The notes beneath the pieces are model-generated. The model saw only the letters and a list, made by a program, of their open reading frames with translations. It was not told where the DNA came from and searched no databases. Positions 8,918 to 18,502 of a DNA stretch of 64,000 nt are shown piece after piece; positions within the stretch are counted from its first letter, which is position 1; every line of letters starts with the position of its first letter. Made by a program: the position numbers and the translations under genes. The DNA is from Rhizorhapis suberifaciens. Lineage in GTDB: Bacteria > Pseudomonadota > Alphaproteobacteria > Sphingomonadales > Sphingomonadaceae. Location of the stretch: assembly GCF_014200045.1 (NCBI RefSeq), contig NZ_JACHOV010000005.1, positions 202,382 through 266,381 of the forward strand, in the 5' to 3' direction.

Positions 8918-9901
8918 TCAATTGCCATTTTCCTGTCGCAATGGCCGGGCGAGGAGCGCATCGATGACTTTCGCTACCGAAAGTTTGCCTGAAAGCAAGG
9001 AGCAGACGGCCTCGGTGATCGGCATGTCCACGCCTGCGGCCGTGGCGGCGGCATGCAGTACAGGCGCGGTAAAGGCGCCTTCCGCAACGGTGCGGCGGTC
9101 GGCCAGAAGCTCTGACGCGGGTTTACCCTCGCCCAGCCCTTTGCCAAGCGAAAAATTGCGCGAACTGACCGAGGAGCAGGTGAGGACCAGGTCGCCCAGT
9201 CCCGAAAGTCCCGCCAATGTCTCCGCTCTCGCTCCTCGCGCAAGTCCGAAACGTGTCATTTCAGCAAAGCCCCGGCTAATAAGCGCGGCGCGGGCATTTT
9301 GTCCCAGTCCTGCTCCTTCAACCACCCCACAACCTATGGCGAGAACGTTCTTGACCGCGCCGCCGATCTCAGCGCCGATCACATCTTCTGACAGATAGGG
9401 CCGGAAGGCTGGCCGCGCCAGGCGGGCAGCAATTGTTTCGCCCAGGCTACGATCAGCGCAGGCAAGCGTTACGGCCGTGGGAAGCCCCTTCGCCACTTCA
9501 TGCGCGAATGTGGGTCCTGACAATATCGCGATAGGCGATCCGGGATGAACATCGCTTGCCACTTCCGACATCAGCCTTTGCGATCCCGCCTCGATGCCCT
9601 TGGAACATAGCACCAACGGCGTTCCCGTGGCCGGGATCTTGCCCAATGTCGCGCCCAGATACTGGGCTGGCGTCACTACAAGAAGTGCGTCGCAAGAGGA
9701 CAAATCGGCCAGCTCGCCCGTCGCGCGAATGGCGGGGCTCAAATCAATATCCTGCAGATAGAGCGTGTTACGGTGGGTATCGTTAATGGTTTGGACGACG
9801 TCCGGCTCCAACGCCCAGAGAAGGACCGCCTCGCCACTTGCAGCGGTTACCTGCGCCAAAGCAGTGCCCCATGCGCCCCCGCCAATCACACCGATCTTCA
9901 T
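8918..9901 (-). CDS. gpsA: Glycerol-3-phosphate dehydrogenase [NAD(P)+]
   Basis: GpsA reduces dihydroxyacetone phosphate to sn-glycerol-3-phosphate for phospholipid synthesis. The 327-residue protein has the N-terminal Rossmann motif [12 protein letters not shown], the substrate-site segment [16 protein letters not shown], and the catalytic-lysine segment [31 protein letters not shown] is the C-terminal family signature. The ATG at 9901 overlaps the tsaD stop by 4 bp (ATGA), so the two are probably translated from one minus-strand message. Confidence 0.96.
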   Translation of the reverse strand: MKIGVIGGGAWGTALAQVTAASGEAVLLWALEPDVVQTINDTHRNTLYLQDIDLSPAIRATGELADLSSCDALLVVTPAQYLGATLGKIPATGTPLVLCSKGIEAGSQRLMSEVASDVHPGSPIAILSGPTFAHEVAKGLPTAVTLACADRSLGETIAARLARPAFRPYLSEDVIGAEIGGAVKNVLAIGCGVVEGAGLGQNARAALISRGFAEMTRFGLARGARAETLAGLSGLGDLVLTCSSVSSRNFSLGKGLGEGKPASELLADRRTVAEGAFTAPVLHAAATAAGVDMPITEAVCSLLSGKLSVAKVIDALLARPLRQENGN

Positions 9902-10950
9902 GCCTTCACCCCCGCACCCCTTGCCTTTTCAGCATTGGGATCAAGCGGCCAGCGTGGCCGCGCAACAACATCCAGCCCGTCCGTCATGCCCGCGGCGAAA
10001 CGTTCCGCCCCGGCCCAGCCTATCATGGCGGCATTATCGGTACATAACCAGAGCGGCGGTGCCACGAAAGGCAGGCCATGTTCGGCAGCAAGTCCCTCCA
10101 GCGCAGCTCGAACCGACTGATTCGCGGCGACGCCCCCCGCAACCACAAGCGCGGTCAACGAGCTTGGCTTCCCGCGATCGCCGGCATCGAAAATGGCGCG
10201 GCGAGTCCTATCCACCAGGCAATCGATAACGGCCTGCTGAAAGCTTGCCGCAATGTCCTCGGCCCGCCAATCGCCCGATTGGCTGGCGCGCATCACCGCG
10301 CTTTTCAGCCCGGCAAATGAGAAATGCGGTTCGCTGGTTCCCAGAAGGGGACGAGGCAGCGGAACGGCGGCGGCATCGCCCAAAGCGGCGGCACGCTCGA
10401 CCGCCGGGCCACCAGGAAAGCCTAGTCCCAACAGCTTGGCGGTCTTGTCGAAGGCCTCGCCCGCGGCATCATCGATCGTGGTGGCAAGACGGTGATAATT
10501 CCCGACGCCTTCCACGCACAAAAGCTGGCAGTGCCCGCCCGACACCAGCAGGAGCAGGTAAGGAAATTGGAGGGTTGGATCAGCCAGACGCGGCGAAAGC
10601 GCATGGCCCTCCAGATGATTGACCGCCACGAGCGGCTTACCGGCAGCCAGGCTGAGCGCCTTGCCCGTCACCAGGCCGACCATGACTCCACCGATCAGGC
10701 CGGGCCCCGCAGTCGCGGCAATCGCATCGACATCCTTCAGACTGAGCTTCGCCTCTTCAAATACCGCTTCTACCAAGGGCATTAGAGCCTCGACATGGGC
10801 TCGGGCGGCAATTTCCGGCACCACGCCGCCATAAGGACGATGTTCCGCCTCTTGCGTTGCCAGCCGATGCGCCAATATCCGCCGATCGCTCGTCACAAGC
10901 GCCGCGGCGGTTTCGTCGCAACTGGATTCAAGGCCAAGGATGATGGTCAT
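9898..10950 (-). CDS. tsaD: tRNA N6-adenosine threonylcarbamoyltransferase TsaD
   Basis: TsaD transfers the threonylcarbamoyl group to A37 of ANN-decoding tRNAs, in a complex with TsaB and TsaE. From the ATG at 10950 the protein has 350 residues. It starts [17 protein letters not shown], the ASKHA phosphate loop. The two metal-binding histidines are in ARAHVEAL and NHLEGHAL, and the downstream [11 protein letters not shown] and [13 protein letters not shown] motifs are present. An upstream in-frame GTG/TTG would add residues unlike the family. It is divergent from hemC with 44 bp between the starts, which must hold both promoters. Confidence 0.96.
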   Translation of the reverse strand: MTIILGLESSCDETAAALVTSDRRILAHRLATQEAEHRPYGGVVPEIAARAHVEALMPLVEAVFEEAKLSLKDVDAIAATAGPGLIGGVMVGLVTGKALSLAAGKPLVAVNHLEGHALSPRLADPTLQFPYLLLLVSGGHCQLLCVEGVGNYHRLATTIDDAAGEAFDKTAKLLGLGFPGGPAVERAAALGDAAAVPLPRPLLGTSEPHFSFAGLKSAVMRASQSGDWRAEDIAASFQQAVIDCLVDRTRRAIFDAGDRGKPSSLTALVVAGGVAANQSVRAALEGLAAEHGLPFVAPPLWLCTDNAAMIGWAGAERFAAGMTDGLDVVARPRWPLDPNAEKARGAGVKA

Positions 10951-10994
10951 TGCCCTTCCCTCTACTGCTCCCAAGGATTAGAGCAAGCAACGAT

Positions 10995-11936
10995 ATGACG
11001 CATGAAGACAATCCGCCCTTCACCCGCCCGCTCCGCCTGGGCACGCGAGGCTCTCCCTTGGCCCTGGTGCAGGCGAACATGGTCGCTGCCACGCTGCGCG
11101 CCGCGCACGGTTGGAACGAAGAAGCGATCGACATAGTGACCGTGCGGACCGACGGCGACCGCATCCAGGATCGACCATTGGCGGAAATCGGTGGAAAAGC
11201 CATTTGGACCAAAGAGTTGGATCGCGCCCTTGTCGAAGGTGTCATCGATTTTTCCGTTCATAGCATGAAGGACGTCGAAACCATACGGCCCGAAGAGATC
11301 GTGGTCGCCGCGATGCTTCCCCGTGCCGATGTCCATGACCGGCTAATCGGCGCGCCCAGCATCGAAGCGCTGTCACCCGGAGCAAAGGTCGGCACCAGTT
11401 CTCCCCGCCGTGCCGCGCAACTCCTGCGGCTCCGCCCGGATCTTTCAATCGTCCTTTTCAGGGGCAATGTGGCAACACGCATTGCGCGGCTGGAAAAAGG
11501 TGAGGCCGACGCAACCCTGCTCGCCGCCGCAGGTTTGATCAGGCTAGGCGAGGAGGCGGTCGGCAACGACATTCCACTCGACATCATGTTACCCGCCCCT
11601 TCGCAAGGTGCCGTCGGGGTCGAATGCCTCGCGAACAATAGCAATATCCGGACATTGCTTTCCGCCATTCACGATGCCGATACAGGCGATTGCGTGCGGG
11701 CGGAGCGCGCGGTGCTGCTTGGCCTGGACGCCGGTTGTCACTCTCCTGTCGCCGCATGGGCCAGGATTGATGGAGGCGAGATCCTGCTTTCCGCTGAAAT
11801 CCTGACGAACGATGGTCGAGAGCATGTCGCCGATGAATGCCGACTGGCACGAGGTGACGAAGCACGGGCAGTGGCCCTGGGCCGCAGTCTTCTGAAAAGA
11901 GCAAGCCCGATGCTCCGCGCGCTTTTCAACCCATGA
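10995..11936 (+). CDS. hemC: Hydroxymethylbilane synthase (porphobilinogen deaminase)
   Basis: HemC joins four porphobilinogens into hydroxymethylbilane in tetrapyrrole synthesis. From the ATG at 10995 (MTHEDNPPF) it has 313 residues. Family motifs are RLGTRGSPLALVQA, SVHSMKDVET (substrate and cofactor contacts), GTSSPRRAAQLL and LPAPSQGAVGVE. The Cys that carries the dipyrromethane cofactor is in GLDAGCHSPVAA near residue 248. The stop overlaps the hemD start (ATGA), so hemC and hemD form an operon. The longer frame beginning at 10950 adds residues antisense to tsaD and is not supported. Confidence 0.96.
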   Translation: MTHEDNPPFTRPLRLGTRGSPLALVQANMVAATLRAAHGWNEEAIDIVTVRTDGDRIQDRPLAEIGGKAIWTKELDRALVEGVIDFSVHSMKDVETIRPEEIVVAAMLPRADVHDRLIGAPSIEALSPGAKVGTSSPRRAAQLLRLRPDLSIVLFRGNVATRIARLEKGEADATLLAAAGLIRLGEEAVGNDIPLDIMLPAPSQGAVGVECLANNSNIRTLLSAIHDADTGDCVRAERAVLLGLDAGCHSPVAAWARIDGGEILLSAEILTNDGREHVADECRLARGDEARAVALGRSLLKRASPMLRALFNP

Positions 11937-12607
11937 CCTTTCCGCTGCTGATCCTGCGCGCGGAGCCAGGCGCCTCGGCAACGGCAAGCCGCGCTGCAAA
12001 ACTCGGTTTGTCGGCGATCCGCTATCCGCTCTTCGACGTCCGCCCCTGCGTTTGGGAACCGCCGGATCCGGCAAATTTCGACGCCATGTTGCTGACGAGC
12101 GCCAACGCCGTCCGGTACGGAGGTCGCGACCTTGGTCTTTACAAGCACTTGCCGGTATATGCCGTCGGCGAAGCGACGGCCTTGGCCGCCCGGCAAGAAG
12201 GCTTCCAGATCGCCAGGGTCGGTCATTCAGGGGTGCAGGCGATATCCGATTTCATGGGTCAGCGAGCACATGCCCGCGTATTTCATCCCGCCGGCCGCGA
12301 CCGCAAGGATTTCAATCCCGGCTCCGTCATGATGGTGCCTCGCTGTGTCTATGAAGCGGTGGAAGCGGGAACCGCAGAGGGTTTGGCGGCCGTACTGCCT
12401 ATCGAAGCAGTGGCCCTGCTGCATTCGCCACGCGGGGCCGTTCGCTTGGCGCGATTGGTGCCGATGATCGAGCGGCGGCGGCTTCATCTGGCCGCAATCA
12501 GTCCTGCCGTGCTTGATGCGGCCGGAGTGGGATGGGCATCAGGAGACTGGTCGACCCAGCCGCGGGACGAAGCATTACTGGCCCTTGCCGCCTCTTTGTG
12601 CAAATAA
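11933..12607 (+). CDS. hemD: Uroporphyrinogen-III synthase
   Basis: HemD closes and inverts ring D of hydroxymethylbilane to give uroporphyrinogen III. The 224-residue protein is of the poorly conserved HemD family. Visible hallmarks are an N-terminal LLILRAEPGA strand, DAMLLTSANAVR, PVYAVGEATALAA and VALLHSPRGAVRLA. Its position, overlapping hemC by 4 bp and followed by a mitofilin-like membrane gene, matches the usual alphaproteobacterial order and strengthens the call. Confidence 0.9.
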   Translation: MTFPLLILRAEPGASATASRAAKLGLSAIRYPLFDVRPCVWEPPDPANFDAMLLTSANAVRYGGRDLGLYKHLPVYAVGEATALAARQEGFQIARVGHSGVQAISDFMGQRAHARVFHPAGRDRKDFNPGSVMMVPRCVYEAVEAGTAEGLAAVLPIEAVALLHSPRGAVRLARLVPMIERRRLHLAAISPAVLDAAGVGWASGDWSTQPRDEALLALAASLCK

Positions 12608-12644
12608 GAGCGCGGCGGGTTCTGTGAGGGAAATCGAACGAGAA

Positions 12645-13514
12645 ATGGGCGGCGACTATCACACGGGCGCAAGTGCCAAGCCGGCAAGCTATTCCTTTCG
12701 AGTCATGGCAGTGTTGTTGCTTTTGGCCTTCCTCGGGGGACTGACCGCCATGGCCTTTGTGATGAGCCGATGGGACCGCTGGACTGGTCAGGACGAGTCG
12801 GTCCCTCAGGATCGGCCCGCTCGCGACGAATTGGCAAGCGCGACATCGGACAGAAACAATCGGCCTTCCATGATCGAGGGCAGCCACGGCCAAGAGTTGA
12901 AAGCCAGAGTGTCGGAGCTGGAAGATCGCATTGCCCGCATCAATATCCAGGCCGAGGCGGCTTCCGGCAATGCGGCCCGGGCGGAAGGATTGTTGATCGC
13001 TTTCGCAGCACGTCGCGCACTCGATACCGGCGCGGCGCTCGGTTATATAGAAGGTCAGCTTCGGCTGCGCTTTGGCGAGGCGCAACCGCGTGCCGTCGCC
13101 ACGATCATCAATGCCGCTAGAGAGCCCGTGACTCTGCAAGACCTTCAGGGACAACTCGAAGAAATCGCACCCGAACTGATCGGTCACGGCAAAAGCGAAA
13201 ATTGGTGGGCCGACATGAAGCGGGAAGTAGGCGAGCTTGTCATATTCCGCCACGCGGCGACGCCTTCACCTCTGCCCGCGCGTCGTTTGGCCCGCGCTCG
13301 GCATTTGCTCGAGGCGGCACGTGTCGATGCGGCGTTGGCCGAAGTCACCCGCATGCCTGGCCGTGCCGCCGGAGCCAAATGGATGGATCAGGCGCGCCGC
13401 TATATCGAGGCCCGCCGCGCCCTCGACCTCATCGAAACGGCCGCTGTGCTGGAACCTCGACACCTTCTCACCGCCGATAGATCTCCCGTCGCGGCGGCTC
13501 CCGTCGACCGCTGA
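12645..13514 (+). CDS. Mitofilin-like (COG4223-type) membrane protein
   Basis: A 289-residue protein with a short cytoplasmic N-terminus, one transmembrane segment (VMAVLLLLAFLGGLTAMAFV), a charged linker and a coiled-coil segment (HGQELKARVSELEDRIARI). A helical C-terminal domain follows. Proteins of this kind next to hemD in alphaproteobacteria are related to mitofilin/Mic60, which shapes inner-membrane folds and contacts the outer membrane; they replace the HemX position of gammaproteobacteria. The function here is inferred from architecture and neighbourhood. Both the ATG at 12645 and a GTG at 12624 are possible starts; neither has a strong ribosome-binding site. Confidence 0.75.
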   Translation: MGGDYHTGASAKPASYSFRVMAVLLLLAFLGGLTAMAFVMSRWDRWTGQDESVPQDRPARDELASATSDRNNRPSMIEGSHGQELKARVSELEDRIARINIQAEAASGNAARAEGLLIAFAARRALDTGAALGYIEGQLRLRFGEAQPRAVATIINAAREPVTLQDLQGQLEEIAPELIGHGKSENWWADMKREVGELVIFRHAATPSPLPARRLARARHLLEAARVDAALAEVTRMPGRAAGAKWMDQARRYIEARRALDLIETAAVLEPRHLLTADRSPVAAAPVDR

Positions 13515-13529
13515 TTCAATTCTCGCAAA

Positions 13530-14108
13530 TCAAGCCAGTTTCAGGCCCTCACGATTCATTTTTGCCGCGAGATCCTTGTTCGATCTTTCGCTGAGCATGC
13601 CTTGCAGCCGGGGGAAAAGCTGCTCTTCCTCCTCCGCCATGTGCTTTTGGATATCCGTTCGGAAATTGGTCAACTTGGCTTGGAACTCAGAATTGTTTTC
13701 AACCATATCCGCTAAGTCATAGAGATATTGCTTCACATATCCGTGCTCGCTGTTCAGGCTGTCCGCTTCTGAGTTCATTCCGGCATCGCGCATCGCGGGA
13801 TAGATTACATTTTCCTCCTGGAAGGCATGCCGGGACAGCATGTGCTTCAGCTTGTAGAGCAGCATAGCCCGCTTTTTAGGTTCATCGTCGTTCGTCAGCG
13901 CCAATTTGTCGAACACGGCCAGTGCGGCCTTGTGCTCCATCTTGAGCGCTTCATCCCAGTTGCCCGCAAGGGCGGTCGGGGCCTGCACCGCCAATTTTCG
14001 TCCGACGGTAGCAAGCAAGGCCAGGCCGATACCGATTCCAGCTCCCGCAAGAGCGCTACGGCTATTGCCGCTATGAGATGAGTGGGAATATCGTGCGTGG
14101 GTGGCCAT
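13530..14108 (-). CDS. Hemerythrin HHE-domain protein
   Basis: A 192-residue protein with a hydrophobic N-terminal segment (ALAGAGIGIGLALLATVG) followed by a four-helix hemerythrin-type fold. Candidate iron ligands are His in KMEHKAAL, His and Glu in SRHAFQEENVIYP, His in NSEHGYVK, and His and Glu in QKHMAEEEEQLFP. Such proteins bind a di-iron centre and are linked to oxygen, NO or iron handling. The ATG at 14108 is chosen because AGGAG lies 7 bases upstream; the longer frame has no such site. It converges on the mitofilin-like gene with 15 bp between stops. Confidence 0.85.
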   Translation of the reverse strand: MATHARYSHSSHSGNSRSALAGAGIGIGLALLATVGRKLAVQAPTALAGNWDEALKMEHKAALAVFDKLALTNDDEPKKRAMLLYKLKHMLSRHAFQEENVIYPAMRDAGMNSEADSLNSEHGYVKQYLYDLADMVENNSEFQAKLTNFRTDIQKHMAEEEEQLFPRLQGMLSERSNKDLAAKMNREGLKLA

Positions 14109-14277
14109 TTCGGATCTCCTGTTAATGTCGGAGAAACAACCGGCAAGCGGACGGGGCGTTCCGATAAGGTTTGGACTTTGATGTAATTCCACTTCAGCCT
14201 TCGGTTTATCCCGAGCGCCTGCCTTGCACGCGGTCGAGGGGATCGGGACGAAGGGTGTCCTTTAAACAGGACAATCT

Positions 14278-15375
14278 TCAGGCAGCCAACCCCGCAGGCA
14301 CTCTTTTGGCGGCTCGCTTTCGACGATAGCGGCGGAACCAGTCCAGGGCGGGACGTTCGGCCGCATGCCAGGACAGAATCGCCAACGGGACGGTCAGCAA
14401 CGCCGTTGCTCCCGCCAGCCAAAGATGAGAGGCCCAGTCTCGCCAGCTGCCAAGAGCCATCATGACGGGGAAGGCATAGATATACATGCCATAGCTATAA
14501 TCATGCCAGCGCCCGGCAATTGCTCCCTTTTGGGCCGTGAGAAAACCGAAGCAAAGCAGCGCATAGCCGATAAAGACCGCACGCACATGCAAGCCCATTT
14601 CTCCCTGATGCGCGACGATGTTGAGGATGAACAGGATGCCGAGCGCCAACCAGGACAGCCTAATCCTTGCGCGGAAGATATAAGCGGCTGCGCCAAAAGC
14701 GAAGAGCGGCCAGAGCCGATCGACCATGTCGGGATAATATAAAGCGTCGGTGCCGATGATGCCGCCTGCGGCCTGCCGCACTACATCCAGATCCCAACCG
14801 AGGGCCACGAGCAACGTCGCGGGCAGGACAAGGCGCACCATCATCTTTTCCCGCGCCAGTCCCAGAAAGGCCAATAGTCCCAGCAGCAGATAACACCGCG
14901 CCTCCCAAGGCAATGTCCAAAGGCTGCCATTGATCGTGCAGGGTTCTCCACCGCAATTGACGCCGGTCAGATAATAAGCGGGTGCAATGAAGCTGAGGTT
15001 GTTGGCTATGAACCTGAAGGTCTGTCCGCTTAAATAATTGGACGGATCGGTGGTTACCACATAGCCGCCAACGACGGTCAAGCCGACCGACAAGGCCAAG
15101 GCAGGCCATAGGCGAACCAGTCTTGCAAGAAGGAAGTCTATCACCCCACCGCTGCGGCGCAGACTGCCATAAACCAGAAATCCGCTCAGGAAGAAAAATC
15201 CGTCAACGGCGTAAACCGAGACGGGTTCGCCAAGCAGGAAGCTGAGATCGTCCTCACCCATCCGGCCGCTGATCAGCCAATAGCAGTGAGTATAGATCAC
15301 CGCCGATGCCAGCACCAAGCGGACAAGAGTCAGATTATTCGCTTCGGGACGCAGCAGCTTGTCGTCGAACTTCAT
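14278..15375 (-). CDS. Acyltransferase 3 family membrane protein (OafA/YrhL type)
   Basis: A 365-residue integral membrane acyltransferase that probably O-acylates a surface glycan or lipid. About ten hydrophobic helices are visible. Family features are the N-terminal LRPEANNLTLVRLVLASAVI, with the His in VIYTHCYWL that is thought to be catalytic, and DGFFFLSGFLVYGSLRR. The last about 20 residues are very basic (FRRYRRKRAAKRV). It is divergent from the HlyD-type gene at 15428, opening the polysaccharide block that runs to 20971. The acyl group and acceptor are unknown. Confidence 0.86.
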   Translation of the reverse strand: MKFDDKLLRPEANNLTLVRLVLASAVIYTHCYWLISGRMGEDDLSFLLGEPVSVYAVDGFFFLSGFLVYGSLRRSGGVIDFLLARLVRLWPALALSVGLTVVGGYVVTTDPSNYLSGQTFRFIANNLSFIAPAYYLTGVNCGGEPCTINGSLWTLPWEARCYLLLGLLAFLGLAREKMMVRLVLPATLLVALGWDLDVVRQAAGGIIGTDALYYPDMVDRLWPLFAFGAAAYIFRARIRLSWLALGILFILNIVAHQGEMGLHVRAVFIGYALLCFGFLTAQKGAIAGRWHDYSYGMYIYAFPVMMALGSWRDWASHLWLAGATALLTVPLAILSWHAAERPALDWFRRYRRKRAAKRVPAGLAA

Positions 15376-15427
15376 ATTCCTGGCCTATAGCATTCGCCCC
15401 GCCCGCCATTGCATCGGTTCGACCGAA

Positions 15428-16864
15428 ATGGAACAAACTTCACTGCTCGCGCGCGCATTACGCCCCTATCATGGCGCAAGGGCGAAGCGCCAGAGCATCG
15501 CCCTGCCATCCACCCCACATGGGGTCCGGCACAGGGGACGGCCACTCATGTTCGCCAAACGCGCAGAAGGCCTCCCAAGTGCCAAAGCCATGGGAAGCGC
15601 CGACGCTGAAGAGACGCTGCGGCGATATCAGCATGTCGCCCTGGCGGTGCTTGCGGCATTGGTCGTCATGTTGCTGCTGTCAGCAAGCCTGGTGCGCGTC
15701 AGCGGGGCAGTGGTTGCCAGCGGGGAGGTCGCGGTCGCTTCAAAAGTGAAAATCATGACGCATCCAACCGGCGGGGTAATCGCGGCAATATTGGTAAAGG
15801 AGGGGCAGCAGGTGCGCGCGGGCGATGCCCTCGTCCAGTTCGAAAGCCATGTGGCTGCGGTAGACGCGAGCGCAAACGAAATCAGCCTCGATCAGCTTGT
15901 CGCCCAGCGCGCCCGGCTCATTGCGGAACGTGATGGATTATCCGCGATCACCTTTCCACCCGGCCTTGCCCCTTCCACTGTGAGAGCCAGCGAACAGAGC
16001 CTGTTCGCTCTACGGCGTAACGCACTGAAGGTGGAACAAGCGCAATTGAGCGAACGGCAGCGCCAGATGGAGCAACAGATTGTCAGCTATCAGGCGCAAA
16101 TTACCGCCTACCGCCATCAGCAGGCACTGATTGAACCCGAACGCGCGGGCGTGCGCAGCCTGTGGGAGCGCAAATTAGTGACGATCAACCGCCTCAACGA
16201 ACTGGAACGGACGGCCGTCAGTCTGAACGGCAGCATCGCCGCGCTGGAGGCGGACATTGCCCAAGCCCGCGCTCGCATGGCCGAAATCCGCCAGCAGTCC
16301 GTCCAGCTCGTCCAGCAACGCCGTTCCGATGCCGCCGCCCTTCTGGCGGAAACCGAACAACGGATTGGCGAGCAACGACGACGCGCCGCCAGTGCTTCCG
16401 AAAACTTTGACCGGACTACAGTGCGCGCCTCGACCAGCGGTATTGTCGACCAGCTTGCCTACACCACCATCGGCAGCTTCATCCCGGCAGCCCAGCCCAT
16501 ATTGCGGATCGTGCCCGATGGTGCGCTGGCCGTAGAGGTCAGAATTGCGCCAGCGCATCGGGAACAGCTCCGCACCGGTCAAAAGGCGCGGATAATCTTT
16601 CCGGCCCTGAACCGGCAGACGACGCCGGACCTTCACGGAAGGCTGGATTTTATATCCGCCGAAGCAACGGACGATCCCCGTACCGGCCAGCGCTTCTATT
16701 CGGCGCGCGTGGCAATTCCCAAAAAAGAAATGGGTCAATTGGACGTCCAACTGGTTCAAGGAATGCCGGCGGAAATCTATATCGAAACCGCTTCCCGATC
16801 TCTCCTCTCCTTCTTGACAAAGCCGCTGGCGGACCAATTTTACCGCGCATTCCGGGAAAGTTGA
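15428..16864 (+). CDS. HlyD-family periplasmic adaptor (type I secretion/polysaccharide export type)
   Basis: A membrane-fusion protein of 478 residues if begun at the ATG at 15428. A cytoplasmic tail of about 65 residues precedes one transmembrane helix (VALAVLAALVVMLLLSASLV). Next come a barrel-sandwich half (MTHPTGGVIAAILVKEGQQV), a long coiled coil (about residues 150-320) and the second half with VRASTSGIVDQLAYTTIG. The C-terminal beta-barrel contains DLHGRLDFISAEATDDPRTG. It resembles PrsE/AprE-type adaptors that join an ABC exporter to TolC, yet neither partner is adjacent. ATGs at 15548 and 15590 are alternative starts. Location among glycan genes suggests export of a polysaccharide or its modifying enzyme. 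Confidence 0.85.
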   Translation: MEQTSLLARALRPYHGARAKRQSIALPSTPHGVRHRGRPLMFAKRAEGLPSAKAMGSADAEETLRRYQHVALAVLAALVVMLLLSASLVRVSGAVVASGEVAVASKVKIMTHPTGGVIAAILVKEGQQVRAGDALVQFESHVAAVDASANEISLDQLVAQRARLIAERDGLSAITFPPGLAPSTVRASEQSLFALRRNALKVEQAQLSERQRQMEQQIVSYQAQITAYRHQQALIEPERAGVRSLWERKLVTINRLNELERTAVSLNGSIAALEADIAQARARMAEIRQQSVQLVQQRRSDAAALLAETEQRIGEQRRRAASASENFDRTTVRASTSGIVDQLAYTTIGSFIPAAQPILRIVPDGALAVEVRIAPAHREQLRTGQKARIIFPALNRQTTPDLHGRLDFISAEATDDPRTGQRFYSARVAIPKKEMGQLDVQLVQGMPAEIYIETASRSLLSFLTKPLADQFYRAFRES

Positions 16865-16997
16865 CGTCCATAGAAATATTTTGCTCGGAATGGGACGGGC
16901 CAAATTCGAACTGCAAGGTACAACAAAGTTGACATCCCGCCCACAATCCGCACGACTCCGCATCCGTAACAGCCAAGCCCAATAGGGACCCTTTTCC

Positions 16998-17624
16998 ATG
17001 TCCGGCCTTTTCGCCTCGCTGATCGAAAAAGCGAAGATCCGCCTCTGGCGGCGTGATCAATTCACAAGCGCTCCCTTGCGGGCCTGGTTCATGAAACATC
17101 ATCGGGTGGAGGTTGGCCTATATTCCTATGGCTGCTTTGACCAATGGCGGATGCCCGGGCCGATCAAGGTCGGCCGCTATTGCTCGATCGCGAATAGCGT
17201 TCGGTCGGCCCCTATCAACCACCCGGCCGCGGCGCTGACCACCCACCCCGCCCTGTACGAGAAAAAATTCGGCGTGGTGGACAAAGATCTCTTCTATGAC
17301 GAGCCGCTGGTGATCGAAGACGATGTATGGATCGGGCACAACGCCATGATCCTTCCCGGCTGCAAGTTTATCGGGCGCGGGGCGATCATCGGAGCGGGGG
17401 CCATCGTCACGCGCAATGTCGAACGCTACGCGATGGTTGCGGGCAACCCGGCCCGAAAGCTGCGCGACCGCTTCGCGCCTGACCTGATCGAAGCCATTGA
17501 GGCAAGCTGTTGGTGGGAACTGGACCTTGCCGCTCTTCGTAAGCTGGCGCAGGAATGCCCCAACATGCTTTTCCATCCTGATGCAGCGACACTCCAGCAG
17601 TGGCGCGGGGAACGCGCCAGGTGA
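16998..17624 (+). CDS. CatB-like hexapeptide O-acetyltransferase
   Basis: A 208-residue left-handed beta-helix acetyltransferase using acetyl-CoA, probably acting on a sugar. Hexapeptide repeats run through IKVGRYCSIANSV and VIEDDVWIGHNAMILPG to GRGAIIGAGAIVTRNV, with the typical NPAR(KL) turn (VAGNPARKL) after them. The His in the NHPAAALTTHPALYEK segment is a candidate catalytic base, as in xenobiotic acetyltransferases. The ATG at 16998 follows an AGGGA box. The stop overlaps the start of the next gene (GTGA), so this gene and the two GT2 genes form an operon. Confidence 0.86.
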   Translation: MSGLFASLIEKAKIRLWRRDQFTSAPLRAWFMKHHRVEVGLYSYGCFDQWRMPGPIKVGRYCSIANSVRSAPINHPAAALTTHPALYEKKFGVVDKDLFYDEPLVIEDDVWIGHNAMILPGCKFIGRGAIIGAGAIVTRNVERYAMVAGNPARKLRDRFAPDLIEAIEASCWWELDLAALRKLAQECPNMLFHPDAATLQQWRGERAR

Positions 17625-18502
17625 TCGCGCCGCGTATCAGCGTCATTGTTCCGCATTATAATGACCCGCTACGGCTGAAACTCTGTCTCGCCGCGCTCGC
17701 GGAGCAAAGTCTGTCTCCCAAGGAATATGAGATCATTGTAGCCGACAATGATTCTCCCCAAGGGAAGAAGGCACTCGACCAGATCATCGCCCACCGCGCT
17801 ACCCTTGTCATCGTAAAGACAAAGGGCGCTGGCCCTGCACGCAATGGCGGCGTCGCCAAGTCCCGCGGTGAAATTCTTGCCTTCACCGACTGCGATTGCC
17901 TGCCTGATCGCCTGTGGCTGGAAAAGGGCATGAAGGCGCTGGACCGCTTCGATATCGTGGGTGGCAGGGTGAAGGTCCGCATGGAACATGGCGGGCCGAT
18001 GAATCCCGCCGAAGCGTTCGAAACCGTCTTTGGATTCGACAATGAGGATTATGTGAAGTCCAAGGGCTTTACCGTGACCGCCAATCTTTTCTGCCTTAGA
18101 GCGGATTTCGATCGAGTGGGTCCCTTCCAATCCGACATATCCGAGGACAAGGAATGGTGCCATCGTGCGACTGGGATGGGACTGAAGCTCGGCTATGCCC
18201 CCGACGCGCTGGTGCATCACCCCCCGAGGCGCAGTTGGCCGGAGTTGCGGACCAAGTTCGCCCGCATTGACCGCGAGACCTATGCCTGGTTCCTCGCCAC
18301 CCGCAAACATGGCCGCGTTAAATGGCTGTTACGCAGTTTTGCGCTGCCGCTTTCCATAATTCCGCATGGCGTGAAGGTCATGACTACGCCCAGGCTGCGG
18401 CGGAGTGCTCAGCGTTTCGCGGCGCTTTCCATGCTGGCGCGCCAAAGACTCTGGCGCTTTGTAAACGCGTGGCGACTTTTCCTGCATGAGCAGCGATCCT
18501 GA
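17621..18502 (+). CDS. Glycosyltransferase family 2
   Basis: A 293-residue cytosolic GT-A glycosyltransferase that probably adds a sugar to a lipid-linked glycan. The N-terminus APRISVIVPHYNDPLRLKLC and the following EIIVADNDSPQG form the nucleotide-binding half. The metal-binding acidic motif is LAFTDCDCLPDRLW, and the acceptor-side motif is SEDKEWCHRATGMGLKLGYA (an ED-type base). The GTG at 17621 was chosen because it overlaps the preceding stop by 4 bp; the frame also contains a GTG at 17600. The donor and acceptor are unknown. The C-terminal third is basic and may touch the membrane. Confidence 0.85.
   Translation: MIAPRISVIVPHYNDPLRLKLCLAALAEQSLSPKEYEIIVADNDSPQGKKALDQIIAHRATLVIVKTKGAGPARNGGVAKSRGEILAFTDCDCLPDRLWLEKGMKALDRFDIVGGRVKVRMEHGGPMNPAEAFETVFGFDNEDYVKSKGFTVTANLFCLRADFDRVGPFQSDISEDKEWCHRATGMGLKLGYAPDALVHHPPRRSWPELRTKFARIDRETYAWFLATRKHGRVKWLLRSFALPLSIIPHGVKVMTTPRLRRSAQRFAALSMLARQRLWRFVNAWRLFLHEQRS

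Noticed and set aside
9765..10229. Plus-strand frames across the gpsA-tsaD junction
   Set aside because: Low-complexity Pro/Arg translations antisense to two conserved genes.
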